Made by a program: the position numbers and the translations under genes. Shown one piece after another: positions 1 through 11,418 of a DNA stretch of 64,000 bases; the stretch's first letter is position 1; every line of letters begins with the position of its first letter. The stretch spans positions 806,001 to 870,000 of the forward strand of contig JAZKJV010000387.1 of the NCBI GenBank assembly GCA_037367405.1, read 5' to 3'. The stretch comes from Ottelia alismoides (lineage: Eukaryota; Streptophyta; Magnoliopsida; Alismatales; Hydrocharitaceae). Under the pieces are notes generated by a model, which was not told the origin of the DNA, did no database searches, and saw nothing but the letters and a program-made list of their open reading frames with translations.

Positions 1-986
1 ACCCCAGTCGGATTTCCTTTATTTCATAATTGTCCTTGAACACTTGAAACTTTACAAATATTTATTTATTTATTTGCATTTGGACCCTATTTGAAATACT
101 TTGTGATTTATTTTATATGTGTTTTCTCATATAAAAGCCCCTGAATTAATATATAAATATCTAGAGCATCTTTTATTCAAATTGAATGATATTTATCTTG
201 TTTAAATCTAGGTTCATGATCTTTTATGGCATAATTTTTTCTCTGATGTGACCCATGAAGTTTTATTAACTAATCATAGAATTGTACGTACTTTTAAACA
301 TTGATTTGAATACCATTGGGTTGTTCTAACTCCATTGTGAGTAATTTAGGAAGCGATTTCCATGCCAAGCGTAAAATTTAAATAGCTAATTAATCTGTTG
401 ATTTCATATCATTTTGATTTAATTAATTGCTAAGTATAGAACCATTGATTTAGGTGTCTTTTCATTAAACATCTTAGTTGAATTAGATGACTATAATGTG
501 ATATAGAGTGACTTGAATTGGACTAAGTTTGTATCAATTGAATTCTAATATTTGTGAGTTAATTCAGGAGCAATATGTAGTTCATTTGTGTGTGTTGTAT
601 CTATTTGTATTTAATATTATTTTGTAGCATCTTACAATCTTACTTGCATAGAAAATCAATAAGAAATCATGCATTTATTCTATTGTGCATCCTTGACCTA
701 GATCTCAATGTAAATTACTTAATTTAGGTGCTTAAGCTTGAATTAGATAAACTAAATGCTCATATCCTTGTGTTCGATCTTGGACTTATCTAGGTAAAAT
801 TTTAGGCTCGATCTCTTCACAAAGATTAACTAACTAAGTTATGTTGAGTAGTTAATCGATCATATTACAACAAGCAATTATTAACACTATTGTTTAACAA
901 TTCACCACCCCCAAGGTTTGAGATGATTTGTGTTGCTTTGTGATTACTCATATTTGGTTGCAGCAAGCCTGACGTCCTAGCTAGAG
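1..986. other. AT-rich non-coding stretch upstream of copia gag
   Basis: No open frame or RNA gene is recognisable here. It lies directly 5' of a decayed copia gag reading frame that starts near 987, so it is probably the leader and part of a 5' LTR of that element. I could not place an LTR boundary or a primer binding site. This is inference from position only. Confidence 0.3.
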
Positions 987-2165
987 ATGTCAGAATATGA
1001 AGTGACATCTCAATTTTATGAGAGGAGAAGTTCTCACATACCCTCTTTCGGATTGATCCCCAAGTTGGATGAGATCAATTATCCACAGTGGTCGCTAATG
1101 TTCCTTATGATCGTAAAATGAGATGATAAGGAACACATTCTATTGGAGCCAGAGCCTTCTAGCATGACTGGAAAATACACCTCAAGGGTGAAGGATGATG
1201 GGATGGTCAACTCATGGATCATGGTCAGCGTCATCGACATGATTGCTGATGAACTGGTTTACTACACCACCGCGGGGCTTCTGTAAAAATCACATATGGG
1301 CAGGAGAAGAACTCAAGTAGGATGTATCAGACCTACTCTGACATGATGAATAGGAATTAAGAAGGTCACTCCTTGTTAGAATGCTTCTCTATCCTGAAAT
1401 CATTATTTGAATGATACAATGCGTGCATTCTTGGATGTAGCTGCCCTAAATAGAAGGAACACCGTCAACAACTGGATTGATTTGTATTTTATTGTGGGAC
1501 TTGACTATGCCTATGCTACGGCTCATGATCAGATAATCATTGTCGTTGTTCTCCTTACCATTGAGGAGGTCTACATTACCCTGAGCGACCAAGTTGTCCC
1601 TCACACAAACATAAAAACAGATGTTCGGGAAAAAGTTGCTACACTTGATGCCCCATTAGGGTGAGGAGCCTGAGGATCATTTAGGATCCATGGTCAAGTC
1701 GCTTCGGTATAGGCCAAGGCCAAGGCACAATTCAATGCACATATTATCACAAGTTCGGCCACGTCGAGGATGTCTGCTACATCAAACAAGAACATCATGC
1801 TCCTACGGCTAGGACCATTACCACCGATGGAGATGAACCCACAATTAAAGTTTCCCGACGAGACTTCGAAGATTTAATGCAATGCCTGAACATGTTTCGT
1901 CCAGATGATTCTGTGCATCCGAACTGGAGTGATCCTCCAAAGACTATCATTGTCACTCACACTTGTATCTTTATGTCTTCCAGAAATAGTTTTACAAAAT
2001 TGGAATGGTTGATTGATACAAGTGCCTCTACCCACCTATGTGGGGAACAAATCCTACTATATCAGATGCACAAAATACCGCATGGACAAACAATACAAGT
2101 TGTAGATGGTCGATTTTCCCATATCAAGGGACAAAGGGACATACATTTATTCAATCAGAAGGTCG
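987..2165 (+). pseudogene. Ty1/copia gag-protease relic
   Basis: A decayed copia polyprotein N-terminus. An ATG at 987 opens a frame with the copia gag signature KLDEINYPQWSLMF, followed by a stop around 1116 and further stops and frameshifts. The downstream gag portion reads through 1407-1664. Near 1735-1775 lies a CCHC zinc knuckle whose second cysteine has become tyrosine. Near 2015-2045 lies a protease motif, WLIDTSASTHLCG, resembling the family's D-S/T-G-A-S/T-H-L-C with the glycine replaced by serine. In active elements gag packages RNA and the protease cuts the polyprotein. Integrase and RT are absent: the relic is cut off near 2130-2170, where LTR-like sequence of another element begins. 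The family assignment is good; the exact 3' edge is uncertain. Confidence 0.7.
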
Positions 2166-2987
2166 GGGATCCTAGCGTTCGATCTTGGAGGGCATGCAAT
2201 GTCCGACAAGTCGGATCTGAAAGTCATTGTATGGGGGGCTCTCTCATCTCACAGAACCCAACTAACCAACTAAGACAACAATCAACCCACAATGTATAAT
2301 AATACAATGCAAACGTATGAGTCAAAATTTATTTTTTATTTATCTCTACAAAATATATGTGTATAGTGTACAAGTATGTGGAGTGTTGAACCACAAAGAG
2401 CAATGGGGATAAGTTAATTATTGTCTATTAATGAAAATTAAATAACAATTATTTTCGTACTTTTTAGTTTTTTTATTTTTTGTAGGTTTTTAATTATATT
2501 TAATTTTTATAGATTTTATATTATATATATTTTATATTTATATTTTTCTAAATTTTTAATTTCACAAATTCTTAGTTTCTTTTTATTTTTAAAAATATAA
2601 TATAAATCTCTATGTATAGTAAAGTATATTATGAATAATATATGTGATATACAACGAAAAAATGTATAAAATTATAGGAATATATACAAGAACAGTGCTT
2701 TTTATTTTTAAAAAAGATTAAATATATATTCAATATTTATAATTAGTAATAGTAATAAAAATATGTATATAAATAATATAATATGTATATAAATAATATA
2801 ATATGTATATAAATAATATAATATGTATATAGTATATATAGAGTTTTATATTTTTAAACATATTTATAGACAATCAAAAATTACAAAATATTTTTTATAT
2901 TTTTATTATGTCTCTCTATTTTTGAGAATTTTCTTGTATTTTTTGCTAATTTAGATATTTTTAATGTACTAAATATATCAAAACTAT
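2166..2987 (-). repeat. Old Athila-like LTR fragment (3' end), left part
   Basis: Reading the minus strand, this resembles the 3' (U5) end of the long LTRs elsewhere in the window, for example 2988-3250, with the same order of A/T-rich tracts and the same 'cacaggg/cacaaag' and 'aacccacaa' landmarks. It is also related, in inverted orientation, to 22380-22700. It stops at 2987, where the 16.4-kb array is inserted, and seems to resume at 19408. It is diverged and its outer boundary is fuzzy. Confidence 0.5.
2761..2832. repeat. 20-bp AT-rich tandem repeat, about 3.6 copies
   Basis: The unit ATATGTATATAAATAATATA is repeated exactly three times, followed by a partial copy. It lies within the old LTR fragment and looks like a simple microsatellite-type expansion. 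Confidence 0.9.
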
Positions 2988-4377
2988 TGTTTAGCCCGCA
3001 AATCGGTGATCTTAAGTTCCGCACAAGGCGGGAACTCAGTCGCTGAATCGACCACGCGAAATTCAGATTAAAACAACAATTAACCCACAACAGATAAATC
3101 AAGCAATGAAAGTAAATGTGCGGAGTTAAAATTTATTATAACTCTACAACAAGATGTGTATAGGTGCAAGTATTGTAGAGGTCGAACACAGGGAGCAGAC
3201 AGGTAGAACGGGGCAAAAATTGCACAAAAGTGTGAATGTGATCAAATGCCTATCTATGCTATATTTTTTGTGGGTTTTTAATTTATAATTTTTTTTCTTT
3301 AATTTTTAATTTTATATTTTTGTATTTTGATTTTTAATTTACTGATTTTTATTTTCTTTTTATATTTTATATATTTTTTTTAAATTTCCTTTTTCAATAA
3401 TGGAAAGTAAAGACGAGGTAATAAAAGGTAGAAAGAGATATTTATAAAAATAGATAAAAATGTTCAAAAATAAGCAAATAAAGTCTTTTTGGTCTTTTTA
3501 TATTTTTCTACTATTTTTGTGATTTTTGGGTAATTTTTAGAATGTTTTTGGTATTTTTAATTAGCAAAATAAGGAAAACAGTGAATAAAAGTTGCTGGCC
3601 GAAATTAAAATGAGGATGAAAAATATCAAATGGTGTCCAAAATTCCTCAAATTACTTTTAATTGAAAGATAATAAATCAAAGAAGATACAGAAACTGAAA
3701 TTGTATTTTTTGGATTTTTATAGAAATTTTAAGATTTTTATGAAGGTTTTTAGAGTTTTATAATTTTTAGGCGTTTTGTTTTGTATTTTTTAGTGATTTT
3801 TGGTCTGCAGCTAAATGATACTAAAAGACACAAAATATATTTTTTTGGGATTTTTCTGGAGTGTTTTTATATTTTTTATAGATTTTCTAAGCTAGACAGT
3901 GCACCAAAAAGCATGTTTTTGATTTTTAATAAATATAAAAATGCAATAAATATGGAAAATAAAAATATGGCGTGGAAGTACTATGCAACAGATATCTAAG
4001 TTAATTTTTGTAGATTTTTTAGGTGCTATAGATGCATGCAAAAAATACAAGCAACAAAAAGAAAAGGCATGCGGCCAGGGGCGTTTTTGTAATATCAAGA
4101 ATTCCAGGGGGCTGGCAAGCAATTATACCAGAAAACTAAGAACTGTAGACGTAATTTAATGGACCAATTATAAAATCTCAGACCCGCAGGGGTTTAATCA
4201 CAAAAAAACACCAGGACTCACGTGTTAGACCACGCGCCCCTGGCAGGGGTATAGATGCAGATAACAAAATTGCGAGGGCTGATGTGCAATAATTCCCAAA
4301 AGTTTTATACTTTGATAAAAAAGTTTATGCGCTGACATAAATAACACCAAACCCCGGGGTCCTTCTGCAAAAATCGC

Positions 4378-4412
4378 CAGGTGCACGTGCTGCGCACGTG
4401 ACCTGGCGAGGA
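4378..4412. repeat. G-box hairpin in LTR
   Basis: An inverted repeat with arms CCAGGTgCACGTGC and GCACGTGACCTGG separated by three bases. It has counterparts with different arm sequences in the other LTR lineages (47611-47639 and about 47770-47800). Confidence 0.7.
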
Positions 4413-4749
4413 CCTAGATGTAAAAGCCTGAAGTTATGGGGGTTTTTAGGAAATATGACAAAACGTTTTAAACACAGATGAAGGTTTTTTTAAAAATTAA
4501 ATACTAATTACAAAAATTGTCGGGGTAACAGTAGCAAAATAGCCCGACCTTAGGTGCAATCGAACGACTTTGCGCCGTTCACTTGGACACGTGGCGACGC
4601 CGGGTGCGCCGATACCCCTTCGGCTACAACGGTCTTGATTAGATCGGCCTTGAGAATCTGACGGCTGGAGGGGGTGCGCGATCAACGGCACCTGTAGCCT
4701 CTGGATGAACTGGCTGAATCTGACGGAGGAGAGGATGGTCGCAAGAACA

Positions 4750-4789
4750 GGGACGAACTCGCGGGGGGGGGGGGGGGGCGAGTTCTCCC
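4750..4789. repeat. Hairpin with a 16-G loop
   Basis: Arms GGGAcGAACTCG and CGAGTTCTCCC flank a run of 16 G. The matching site in the other LTR (14551-14581) has the same arms and only 7 G. Confidence 0.85.
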
Positions 4790-5000
4790 AGCTCTGATCT
4801 TCCTCCCCCGCGGTTCGATGATGCTCCAAAATGCCCCGGGAGGCTGCTGGGGAGGCCTTCTGGAGGGCGGCGGCCACAAAATGGCGTGGGAAGCGCCACA
4901 AGACCGTCGGGGCGTGAAGAACAAGGCCGCCCAGGTAGCGGCTCCAGGCCGTGCGGCGTTGTCAAAAATTGACCCAGATGGGGTCCCCTTCCTCTGGAAC

Positions 5001-5214
5001 CTGCAATAAAACTTCAAGGCGGCAGTGGATGGTTCTAGGAGCAACAAAACACGTGGTGGATGGTGGTGTATGGCGCTCGCCGGAGCAAGTCCGGCGAGGG
5101 GGAAGATGACGGCGAATGAAGCACGAAACAACAAAAATGCGGAGCTAGAAGTAATCCTACACTAGATCTAACCTACAGCATAAAAGAAAACAAAGAAAAA
5201 CAAGAGAAAACCAC
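5001..5214 (-). other. Possible intron inside the LTR (left copy)
   Basis: On the element strand a donor CGAG|GTGG (5214) and an acceptor TTTTATTGCAG|GTTCC (5001) bound 214 nt with a T-rich 3' part. The same pair lies at 15006/14793 in the other LTR. Donor/acceptor pairs at the equivalent place occur in the unrelated LTR copies at 46740-46987, 37760-38069, 33064-33449 and 20501-20863. Splicing is inferred, not shown. Confidence 0.4.
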
Positions 5215-5628
5215 CTCGATTGGCTGGGAAACCAAGAGGAGGAGACCTCACAACGGCGGCCGGAGATGGGGTGGTTGGAGCGCCTCCCGGCCCTCGCCCG
5301 ACCTTGCGCGAAGGAGCTGGAGATCCCCCTGTCACCGGGATCAATCCCGAGCTCCAAAGCAAGGGTCCAACTTGGGTCAAAAAGGGTTCAAAATGGAATG
5401 GAGGTGTTGGGTTGGTTTTTGAAAACATGGCTCTGGAGCGAACTTCGAGGGCGTGTCACGGGCGATCCCTTGATCCAATCCCCAAGATAATAGGTGGGCG
5501 TGTATGATCAGTCATAGGGGAGAAAAATCCCAGAAGAAATCTAGGTCAAACGATGACCGGATCGTCCTAGAAAAAAGGGAGAAGAAGGGACAAAACTCAT
5601 TCTGACATATAGCAGGCTGGGGTCAGAG

Positions 5629-5684
5629 AGTTGACCTCGGGTCAACTTTCCAACCCCCCTGGTTGGTCCACGTGGACCAACCAG
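5629..5684. promoter_or_regulatory. W-box and G-box palindromes in U3
   Basis: AGTTGACCTCGGGTCAACT (5629-5647) is an inverted pair of W-box cores. It is followed by a perfect 26-bp palindrome (5659-5684) centred on CACGTG. The equivalent sites are 15421-15439 and 15453-15474 in the right LTR, and 46294-46350 and 60779-60835 in the plus-strand element. G-boxes bind bZIP/bHLH proteins and TTGACC binds WRKY proteins; a role in LTR transcription is inference. Confidence 0.6.
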
Positions 5685-6839
5685 AAAAAAACCTGCAAAA
5701 AATGCTTAAAAAATGTTTTAAAATAGTAAACTATTTTATTAGATTTAGGTTATAAAATAAAAAGTGTTTATAATTTTATGTAGTATTTTATTCTTATTTT
5801 TAATTATTTTTATGAGGTATATTTTTACAAGTTTGCATTTATGCCCTTTATAGTATATATATCTATATATTTAAGTATTTTATTTTTATTTTGTGTATTA
5901 TGATTTTATTATTTTTGTTTCTTATTTTATAAAATTATAAAATACTTTTATACATAAATATATTTTTATTTTATTTTTCTGATTTATTTTGTATATTTAA
6001 TAAAATACAAACATGTTTTGTATAGGGATATGTATAGGTATGTATCTATGTATTGAATATATACAAGTATTTTTATTTGTATTTTATTTATGTTTTTATT
6101 CTTATTTTAATGTAAATTATTATTATAAGTATTATTTACAACATTATAAAAATACAAAATTGTAAAAATAATAAATAAATAATAAATTGAATATTTTATT
6201 CGGTACAAGTATACAATAGGGGTCCAAAAGTCAACTTTCAAACCGTAGCTCCGCCAAATGCGAAACCACCACCATTAATTAGCTTATTTTATTCTATATA
6301 CAATTAAAGGTGAGTATGCTGCATTTGGAGTTTTTATTTGTGAGATACGGGTCTGGGAAGTTGGGGTTCTGGATTCTTATTCAGACCATAACTTTTTATC
6401 TGTACATTATTTTTCAGTGAAATCAATTTTGTATTTTTCTTTATAAAATTATCTACAACTTTCATGTACAAAGTTTCTTTATTTGATGTATAAAAAGTGG
6501 AACCAAAAATAGGTCCCAAAATGAATAAAGAATCAATAGAATGTATAGGTATTTTCTCTGTAATTCTGACCTTATCTCCCCCTACTTTATTCCTTATCGA
6601 CCTATTCATCAAGATGCCTAGGTCTCGGGGTTTCGGGTCATAAAATATTTACAATATTTTATTCTTTTTCTTTTCTTTTCTTTATTCTATAATTTTGGCT
6701 TTAAAAACCGCATTTTATACAATATTTACATCCATATACATGAATGCTAAAATGCATGAATTACGCCTATTTACGCGCATTTACTAGGGTTTTTAAGGCC
6801 AAAATGATAGAATAAAGATGATGAAATGTAGATTCATCA

Positions 6840-6853
6840 TCCCCCTATACTTA
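6840..6853 (-). other. Polypurine tract of the protease-only element
   Basis: The minus-strand sequence TAAGTATAGGGGGA abuts the LTR start TGATGAAT. It is the expected primer for plus-strand DNA synthesis. A TTTGCTAG-type hairpin lies just upstream of it on the element strand. Confidence 0.85.
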
Positions 6854-9498
6854 CCTTTGCTAGTCCCTAGCAAACACTTATGCAATAAGTGCAGAAAAAG
6901 AAAAATGAAGAAAAGAAAAAGAAGAAAGATGGACTAAATTTAATTGTCAAACTTGTCTTCACAAAATCAAAGTTTGGAGCTTAAGTCGGACCTTTGGAAT
7001 TTTAGTGCGGGCGGAACCTTAGTGAGATCCGTGTCTGAAATTCAACAGTCCTTGAGAATCCCAAAACTCTGTCCAAGTCTCCTCAATAGCCAGGTCAGAA
7101 ATATCTCAACTCATACGCAAACCCTTACGACTATGAATCTGACTCGTACAGTGTAAGTGATGGTGGCTCTCCCCAACTAGAATGACAAAGAGACTGACTT
7201 CTCCAGTACGACAACCCAATGATTCCCCAATCAAGCAACTCCATCCTCGAGGAGCGGGGTATTCCTTTCTAAGTTCAAGTGGCAACCAGCTCAAGAGGAG
7301 GGGGTGAAGAGAAGAATGGACGGTAGCCAGTGTAGCTACCTATCCCGGGATGCAAGACCAGTGTAGTCAAGTCATCCTGCTGCAGGCTCACATGATATGA
7401 CTTTGAAACTCAAGCTTGCTTATTGACTTTACAACATATGTACATACTTTTTGTTTCTTTTTTTTCTCTTTTTTTTTTGAAATACTATATACAGCAGCAT
7501 TTACATAAGGAGTTTTTCCTCTTGAGCCAGTAGACTATCCCTCTTTTGAAGCTTTATCGCAACCCACAGCCTCCTGTCTTTAGACTTCCTAATCACTGGA
7601 CGGGTTGGGGTGCACTTCCCTCCCTAGAGGAGGACAAATGTTTCCACTTGTGTGCGTCTCATACCGGCAAATCCAATCCCCTCACCACTCCAACTGAGTT
7701 GAGCCATGTGAAAGGTGCAGGTGTCCAAGTTAGGTCATTATCAACAAGAGTCGTGCGTGTGCTCCGAAATACTCTACTTAGGCAGTCAAGAATCCATTGA
7801 ACCAAGTCCCGTGATCCTCAAAGAATTAAGTCAACTAGACCTGAAGTACCTCAAACCCAGTTCCTATAAGGTTCCTGTTATTAGGTAGATTTTAAGGTCC
7901 AATCAAGCTCCAATCTTCGGATATTACTTAGACTTGTTCAACTATCAAACTCAATCCGAAAAATGCGAATGCCATGCACATGCAATGCAGAAAATATTTT
8001 TGTGATGCAATTTTCAAGATTTTGAACTTTTTATGGATTTTTGAAAAGATGATGATGATGCATATGCAGATGCATTTTTTTTGTATTTTTCAAAAATATT
8101 TTTCAAATGTTTTCTGGATTTTAATTTTGCAAATGTTTTTGGGATTTTTGAAAACAAAAAGTTTTGGCTGAAAACTAGGTTAAAATATATGCACACGGGA
8201 GTGCTTCTTATATACACAAGAAGTGGATTTTGAATTTACAGGGTAAGTGGTCAATTTTATACATATATACATAGTAGATTTTGGTGTGATGTTAGTATTC
8301 CTCAAACTTATTTGACACAAGCTTTTCACACAATTTTTGAAAACTATAGTCCAAAATAGTTTTTACAAACATTTTTGCAAACATGTACACACATTTGAAA
8401 ATCATTTTGCAAAGGCTTTCAAAATAGTATAGATAGATTTTTCAAAATATTTTTGCAACCATTTTTCAAACCATTTGCAAATCATTTTTCAAACATTTTA
8501 TTTCACACAAAGAAAAGAAGTTTTACAAACCACGCATTTTTACACAGGTTGAAAACATGTAACAAAACATTTTCAAAATAGTTTTCAATAGATGTTCACA
8601 TAAATTTTCAAACCATTTTTCAAACATTTTGCAAAAAAAACATTTTCACCTGATTTATTAATCAGTAATTACAAAAAGAATTTGAGGAATGATAACATCT
8701 TTTTATTAAGGATTTTTAATGATTTTTAAAGAATAATTAGGCATATTTATTAAGAAAATACGAAAGTACGAGTTATGGCTAAAGTATATACGTAGTATAT
8801 ACGACCCCCCTATACTTAGCTTGAGCTATGTCCTCATAGATCAGAGAGAAAAGAGAAGACATAACTCGTACTGAGTATAGGAAAATCTAAAGAATAAATG
8901 AATGAATCGATGAGAAGTTGACCGTCCCCCCTATACTTAGGATCAAATAATCCTAAGTATAGCAGACTGTACACAAAGCAGGGAGGGTCAAGGGTGGGAA
9001 TGAACAGATCGTACTCAGATTGTCTCCCCCTATACTTAGGGTAAGATATCCCTACGTATAGACAAGAAGAGGAGACAATGGAGAGGATCGAAAAAATAGA
9101 GAAACTCGAGGTGCACACCCCCCTATACTTAGGACCAAGTACGTCCTAAGTATGGAAAACTGTCTACAAGGGTGGAACCTTTTCGGTAGATGAAGAAGAT
9201 ATAAGAGGAAAAGAAGAAAAGAAGAAAAGAAGAAAATAAATCGGAAGATGGCAGAAGATAGAGAAGGATATACACGTCACTCCCCCTATACTTAGGGTAA
9301 AAGAAGCCCTAAGTATAGGCGACAACAGGAGTAATGAAACGGAACGAAGAAAGAGCACTCGGCTCGTCCACCCCCCTATACTTAGGACAAAGTACGTCCT
9401 AAGTAAGGCAGACTCGAGGAATGGGTAGACGAGCAATACGGTAGAGAGAACCGAAGTACACATAAGAGAATATACAACAGAGACGGATGTACAGATGA
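6854..9498 (-). other. Long 3' non-coding region of the protease-only element
   Basis: About 2.6 kb between the protein stop codon and the polypurine tract, with no credible coding frame on the element strand. It contains the hairpin array (8805-9408), an AT-rich stretch (7980-8760), and blocks at 7244-7296 and 7509-7569 that are almost unchanged in the distant element at 35943 onward. It is nearly identical to 16642-19298 and closely matches 57553-60045 in the opposite orientation. Confidence 0.8.
8805..9408 (-). repeat. Array of six hairpins with polypurine-like tails
   Basis: In plus reading, six copies of CCCCCTATACTTAG, each paired with a downstream CTAAGTATAG-like arm, at about 8805-8881, 8926-8972, 9026-9061, 9117-9155, 9282-9320 and 9371-9408. 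Distal stem pairs differ between hairpins but stay complementary (GGAT/ATCC, GGGT/ATCCC, GGAC/GTCC, GGGC/GCCC). On the element strand each 3' arm runs into five or six G, matching the polypurine tract at 6840-6853. Confidence 0.85.
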
Positions 9499-11418
9499 TC
9501 AAGAAGGTTGAAAGCGAACCTTCTTGCGGGACCGCGGAGGAATAGATCTAGTGTGGTGCAGGTCGACATCGGGGTCCACAGTGGACGGAATCCGATCAGG
9601 GTCGACAAGGTGTAAGTCCTCGGGGGCCCTAGGGTGTGAAGGCACAGACTGGGTAGTGGAAGAAGTACGGCTTGGTCCAGCCTTGGGAGTCTCGCTGATA
9701 TCAAAGTGGAATGGGACGAACTCATCATCATCGGAAGTAGTGTACTCAGAGTCGTCCTGCGAGGAGTCATCCAGGTCAAAACCGAAAGGCACGAACTCAT
9801 CGGTGGAAGTAGTCGAACTCTGGTCGTCCTCTATAATTTCAACTGGATCATCTTTCTCATCAAAAGGCCTGAATCTCTGAAGAAAAGCAACTAAATCAAA
9901 TTCGGCCTTAGTCTCATCAGTATCTACATGGACAGGAGCGGACTCATCAGTGGAAGTAGTCAGAGCATGTCCGTCCTGTATAGTCTCTAAATCTGCCCTC
10001 CGCTCAATAGTGTCGATCGTGTAAATCCCGCGGATGTCATCAACACATCGCCAATCACAGGAAGCGGAAACACCAAGGTCTATGCTTTCTGAGCTTTCCT
10101 CCTTGGAGAGGAATTCTCGGGTCTCATCATCGGTCATGAAGAAGGTCTCTCTGATATCCTCATATAGATCATAGTCCTCGGGGTCAGCCAAGATAGGTGA
10201 AGTCACATCAGATGCAGGTCTCTGGTCGGTAGTGGGTGCGGTGATCAGCGCTTCGCTCTCATCAGCAGGACGGAAGCGAATCTCTCCTGATCCGTAATCA
10301 ATAACGACCCTCGGAGAGGCGAGAAATGGTCGTCCCAGGATGATTGGAGATGGCTCCCCAGTGGAGGTCTCCATGGGCAATACGACAAAATCAATGTGAT
10401 AGCTCATGCCCTGAATCGAGATGACGGCGTTTTCCAGGATACCCTTCGGCCTCTTTATTGATCCATCAGCAAACTGTACGATCATCCTGGTTTTCTTGAG
10501 AGGTCCTAGGTGAAGAGACTGTACCAACGAGAAGGGTATGATGCTAATCGAAGCACCGCCGTCTAGGAGAGTGTGATCACATGTGAAGTCAGAGATGGTG
10601 CAGCTAATGAAAGGTGTGGCAGTGTTCTTTTTCCGAGGAATGGGACGGTGTGTGATGGCATGGGCAGTGGCCATGGTCAAGATGTGACGCTCAGATCTGC
10701 TCCTCCGCTTTCTCTTCTTGGGAAGAGGAGCAGATAAATCGGTCATGGCCTGCTGAAGTGGGGCACGGATGATCTCATGTATGGTGGCCACCACTTCGGG
10801 TTCAGTCAGCATTTTTTTGAATTTTTGGACCTCCTCCATACAAGGGAGGAAGTCGGAATCAGCATATGCACGAGGCATGCCAAGAGCAGTCTGTACAGCG
10901 GCATCCTCGGGGTCAAAGGTGGGACTGGGTGTGAATGCATGTGTGGTCCAGGGTTCTGGCAAGTGGACTCTCTCCTCAAAACATTGATCAACCAAGTGTC
11001 TCCCGAAATCTTTTTGTAGTTTTACATTTTTCTCATTTTTTTGTATTTTGGGTGATTGCAAGCTCTCATGGAAATCCTCGAGTGAACCCATATCATCAAA
11101 TGGTGGAACATCATGGCCGCTCTTATTGGTACTAGTGAGGTGGTCAATCCTCTGTCTCATATGATCCATCATCTGGGTCAAGTGCTCAAGGGTGGACTCC
11201 ATGAAAGGTGACTCCAACAGCTCGGCCTCGGGTGGATGTGAAGGTGGAGAATACAGAAGTGAAGGTGGGTGTGGGTAGAAATCCAAGGTCTGATACTGTG
11301 GCTGAGGCGGATATGTACAAAAGTCAGGAGCAAAGTCCTCCTGGAAAAAAGGAGGTGGACCGGCTGGAGTGAACGAATGATCCGCAAAGTCCGGATAAAA
11401 TACGCTCCAGCCGGCCAT
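9499..11418 (-). CDS. Protease-only polyprotein of non-autonomous Athila-like element
   Basis: An intact 639-aa frame; an in-frame ATG 35 codons upstream (11523) is possible, but MAGWSVF at 11418 follows a poor stretch and looks the better start. Residues 1-110 are rich in Pro, Tyr and aromatics, then comes a short coiled-coil-like segment (LEHLTQMMDHMRQRIDHL). A basic cluster, KKRKRRSRSERHILT, precedes a retropepsin-type domain. That domain has the active-site motif LLDGGAS (near 10555) and the flap/C-terminal motif IILGRPFLA, both aligning with the protease of the element at 45144-63492. DGG in place of DSG/DTG is unusual, though Athila proteases also vary at this residue. The C-terminal 200 residues are acidic with three related units of the form STDEFVPFxFD, ending in a basic tail. 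No capsid, zinc knuckle, RT or integrase is present. The intact frame in an otherwise coding-poor element suggests selection or youth. Confidence 0.75.
   Translation of the reverse strand: MAGWSVFYPDFADHSFTPAGPPPFFQEDFAPDFCTYPPQPQYQTLDFYPHPPSLLYSPPSHPPEAELLESPFMESTLEHLTQMMDHMRQRIDHLTSTNKSGHDVPPFDDMGSLEDFHESLQSPKIQKNEKNVKLQKDFGRHLVDQCFEERVHLPEPWTTHAFTPSPTFDPEDAAVQTALGMPRAYADSDFLPCMEEVQKFKKMLTEPEVVATIHEIIRAPLQQAMTDLSAPLPKKRKRRSRSERHILTMATAHAITHRPIPRKKNTATPFISCTISDFTCDHTLLDGGASISIIPFSLVQSLHLGPLKKTRMIVQFADGSIKRPKGILENAVISIQGMSYHIDFVVLPMETSTGEPSPIILGRPFLASPRVVIDYGSGEIRFRPADESEALITAPTTDQRPASDVTSPILADPEDYDLYEDIRETFFMTDDETREFLSKEESSESIDLGVSASCDWRCVDDIRGIYTIDTIERRADLETIQDGHALTTSTDESAPVHVDTDETKAEFDLVAFLQRFRPFDEKDDPVEIIEDDQSSTTSTDEFVPFGFDLDDSSQDDSEYTTSDDDEFVPFHFDISETPKAGPSRTSSTTQSVPSHPRAPEDLHLVDPDRIPSTVDPDVDLHHTRSIPPRSRKKVRFQPS

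Larger units (their letters stand above)
2988..6839 (-). repeat. Left (3') LTR of the protease-only element
   Basis: About 3852 bp. In plus reading it begins TGTTTAGCCCGCAAATCGG and ends ATTCATCA, so on the element strand it runs TGATGAAT...CTAAACA, with the usual TG...CA ends. It is nearly identical to 12790-16628. It contains an AT-rich 3' third, a GC-rich island (about 4550-5480), a palindrome pair at 5629-5684 and a long AT-rich 5' part. The many short overlapping frames in the GC island do not correspond to a known protein. Confidence 0.9.

Noticed and set aside
4497..5507. Cluster of overlapping 60-150 codon frames on both strands in the protease-only LTR
   Set aside because: GC-rich composition gives few stops. 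No family motif is present, and the frames differ between the two LTR copies because the G run changes the phase.
7546..7800. An 84-codon frame conserved at 7546-7800, 17344-17598 and 59351-59097 (antisense to the elements)
   Set aside because: Differences between copies are mostly amino-acid-changing C-to-T changes, the frame is not kept in the related region at 40240-40450, and it lies antisense in a conserved non-coding region. Conservation is at nucleotide level.
8805..9408. CRISPR-like array of regularly spaced repeats
   Set aside because: The repeats are imperfect hairpins with related spacers in a plant retrotransposon, with no cas genes. They are part of the element's 3' region.
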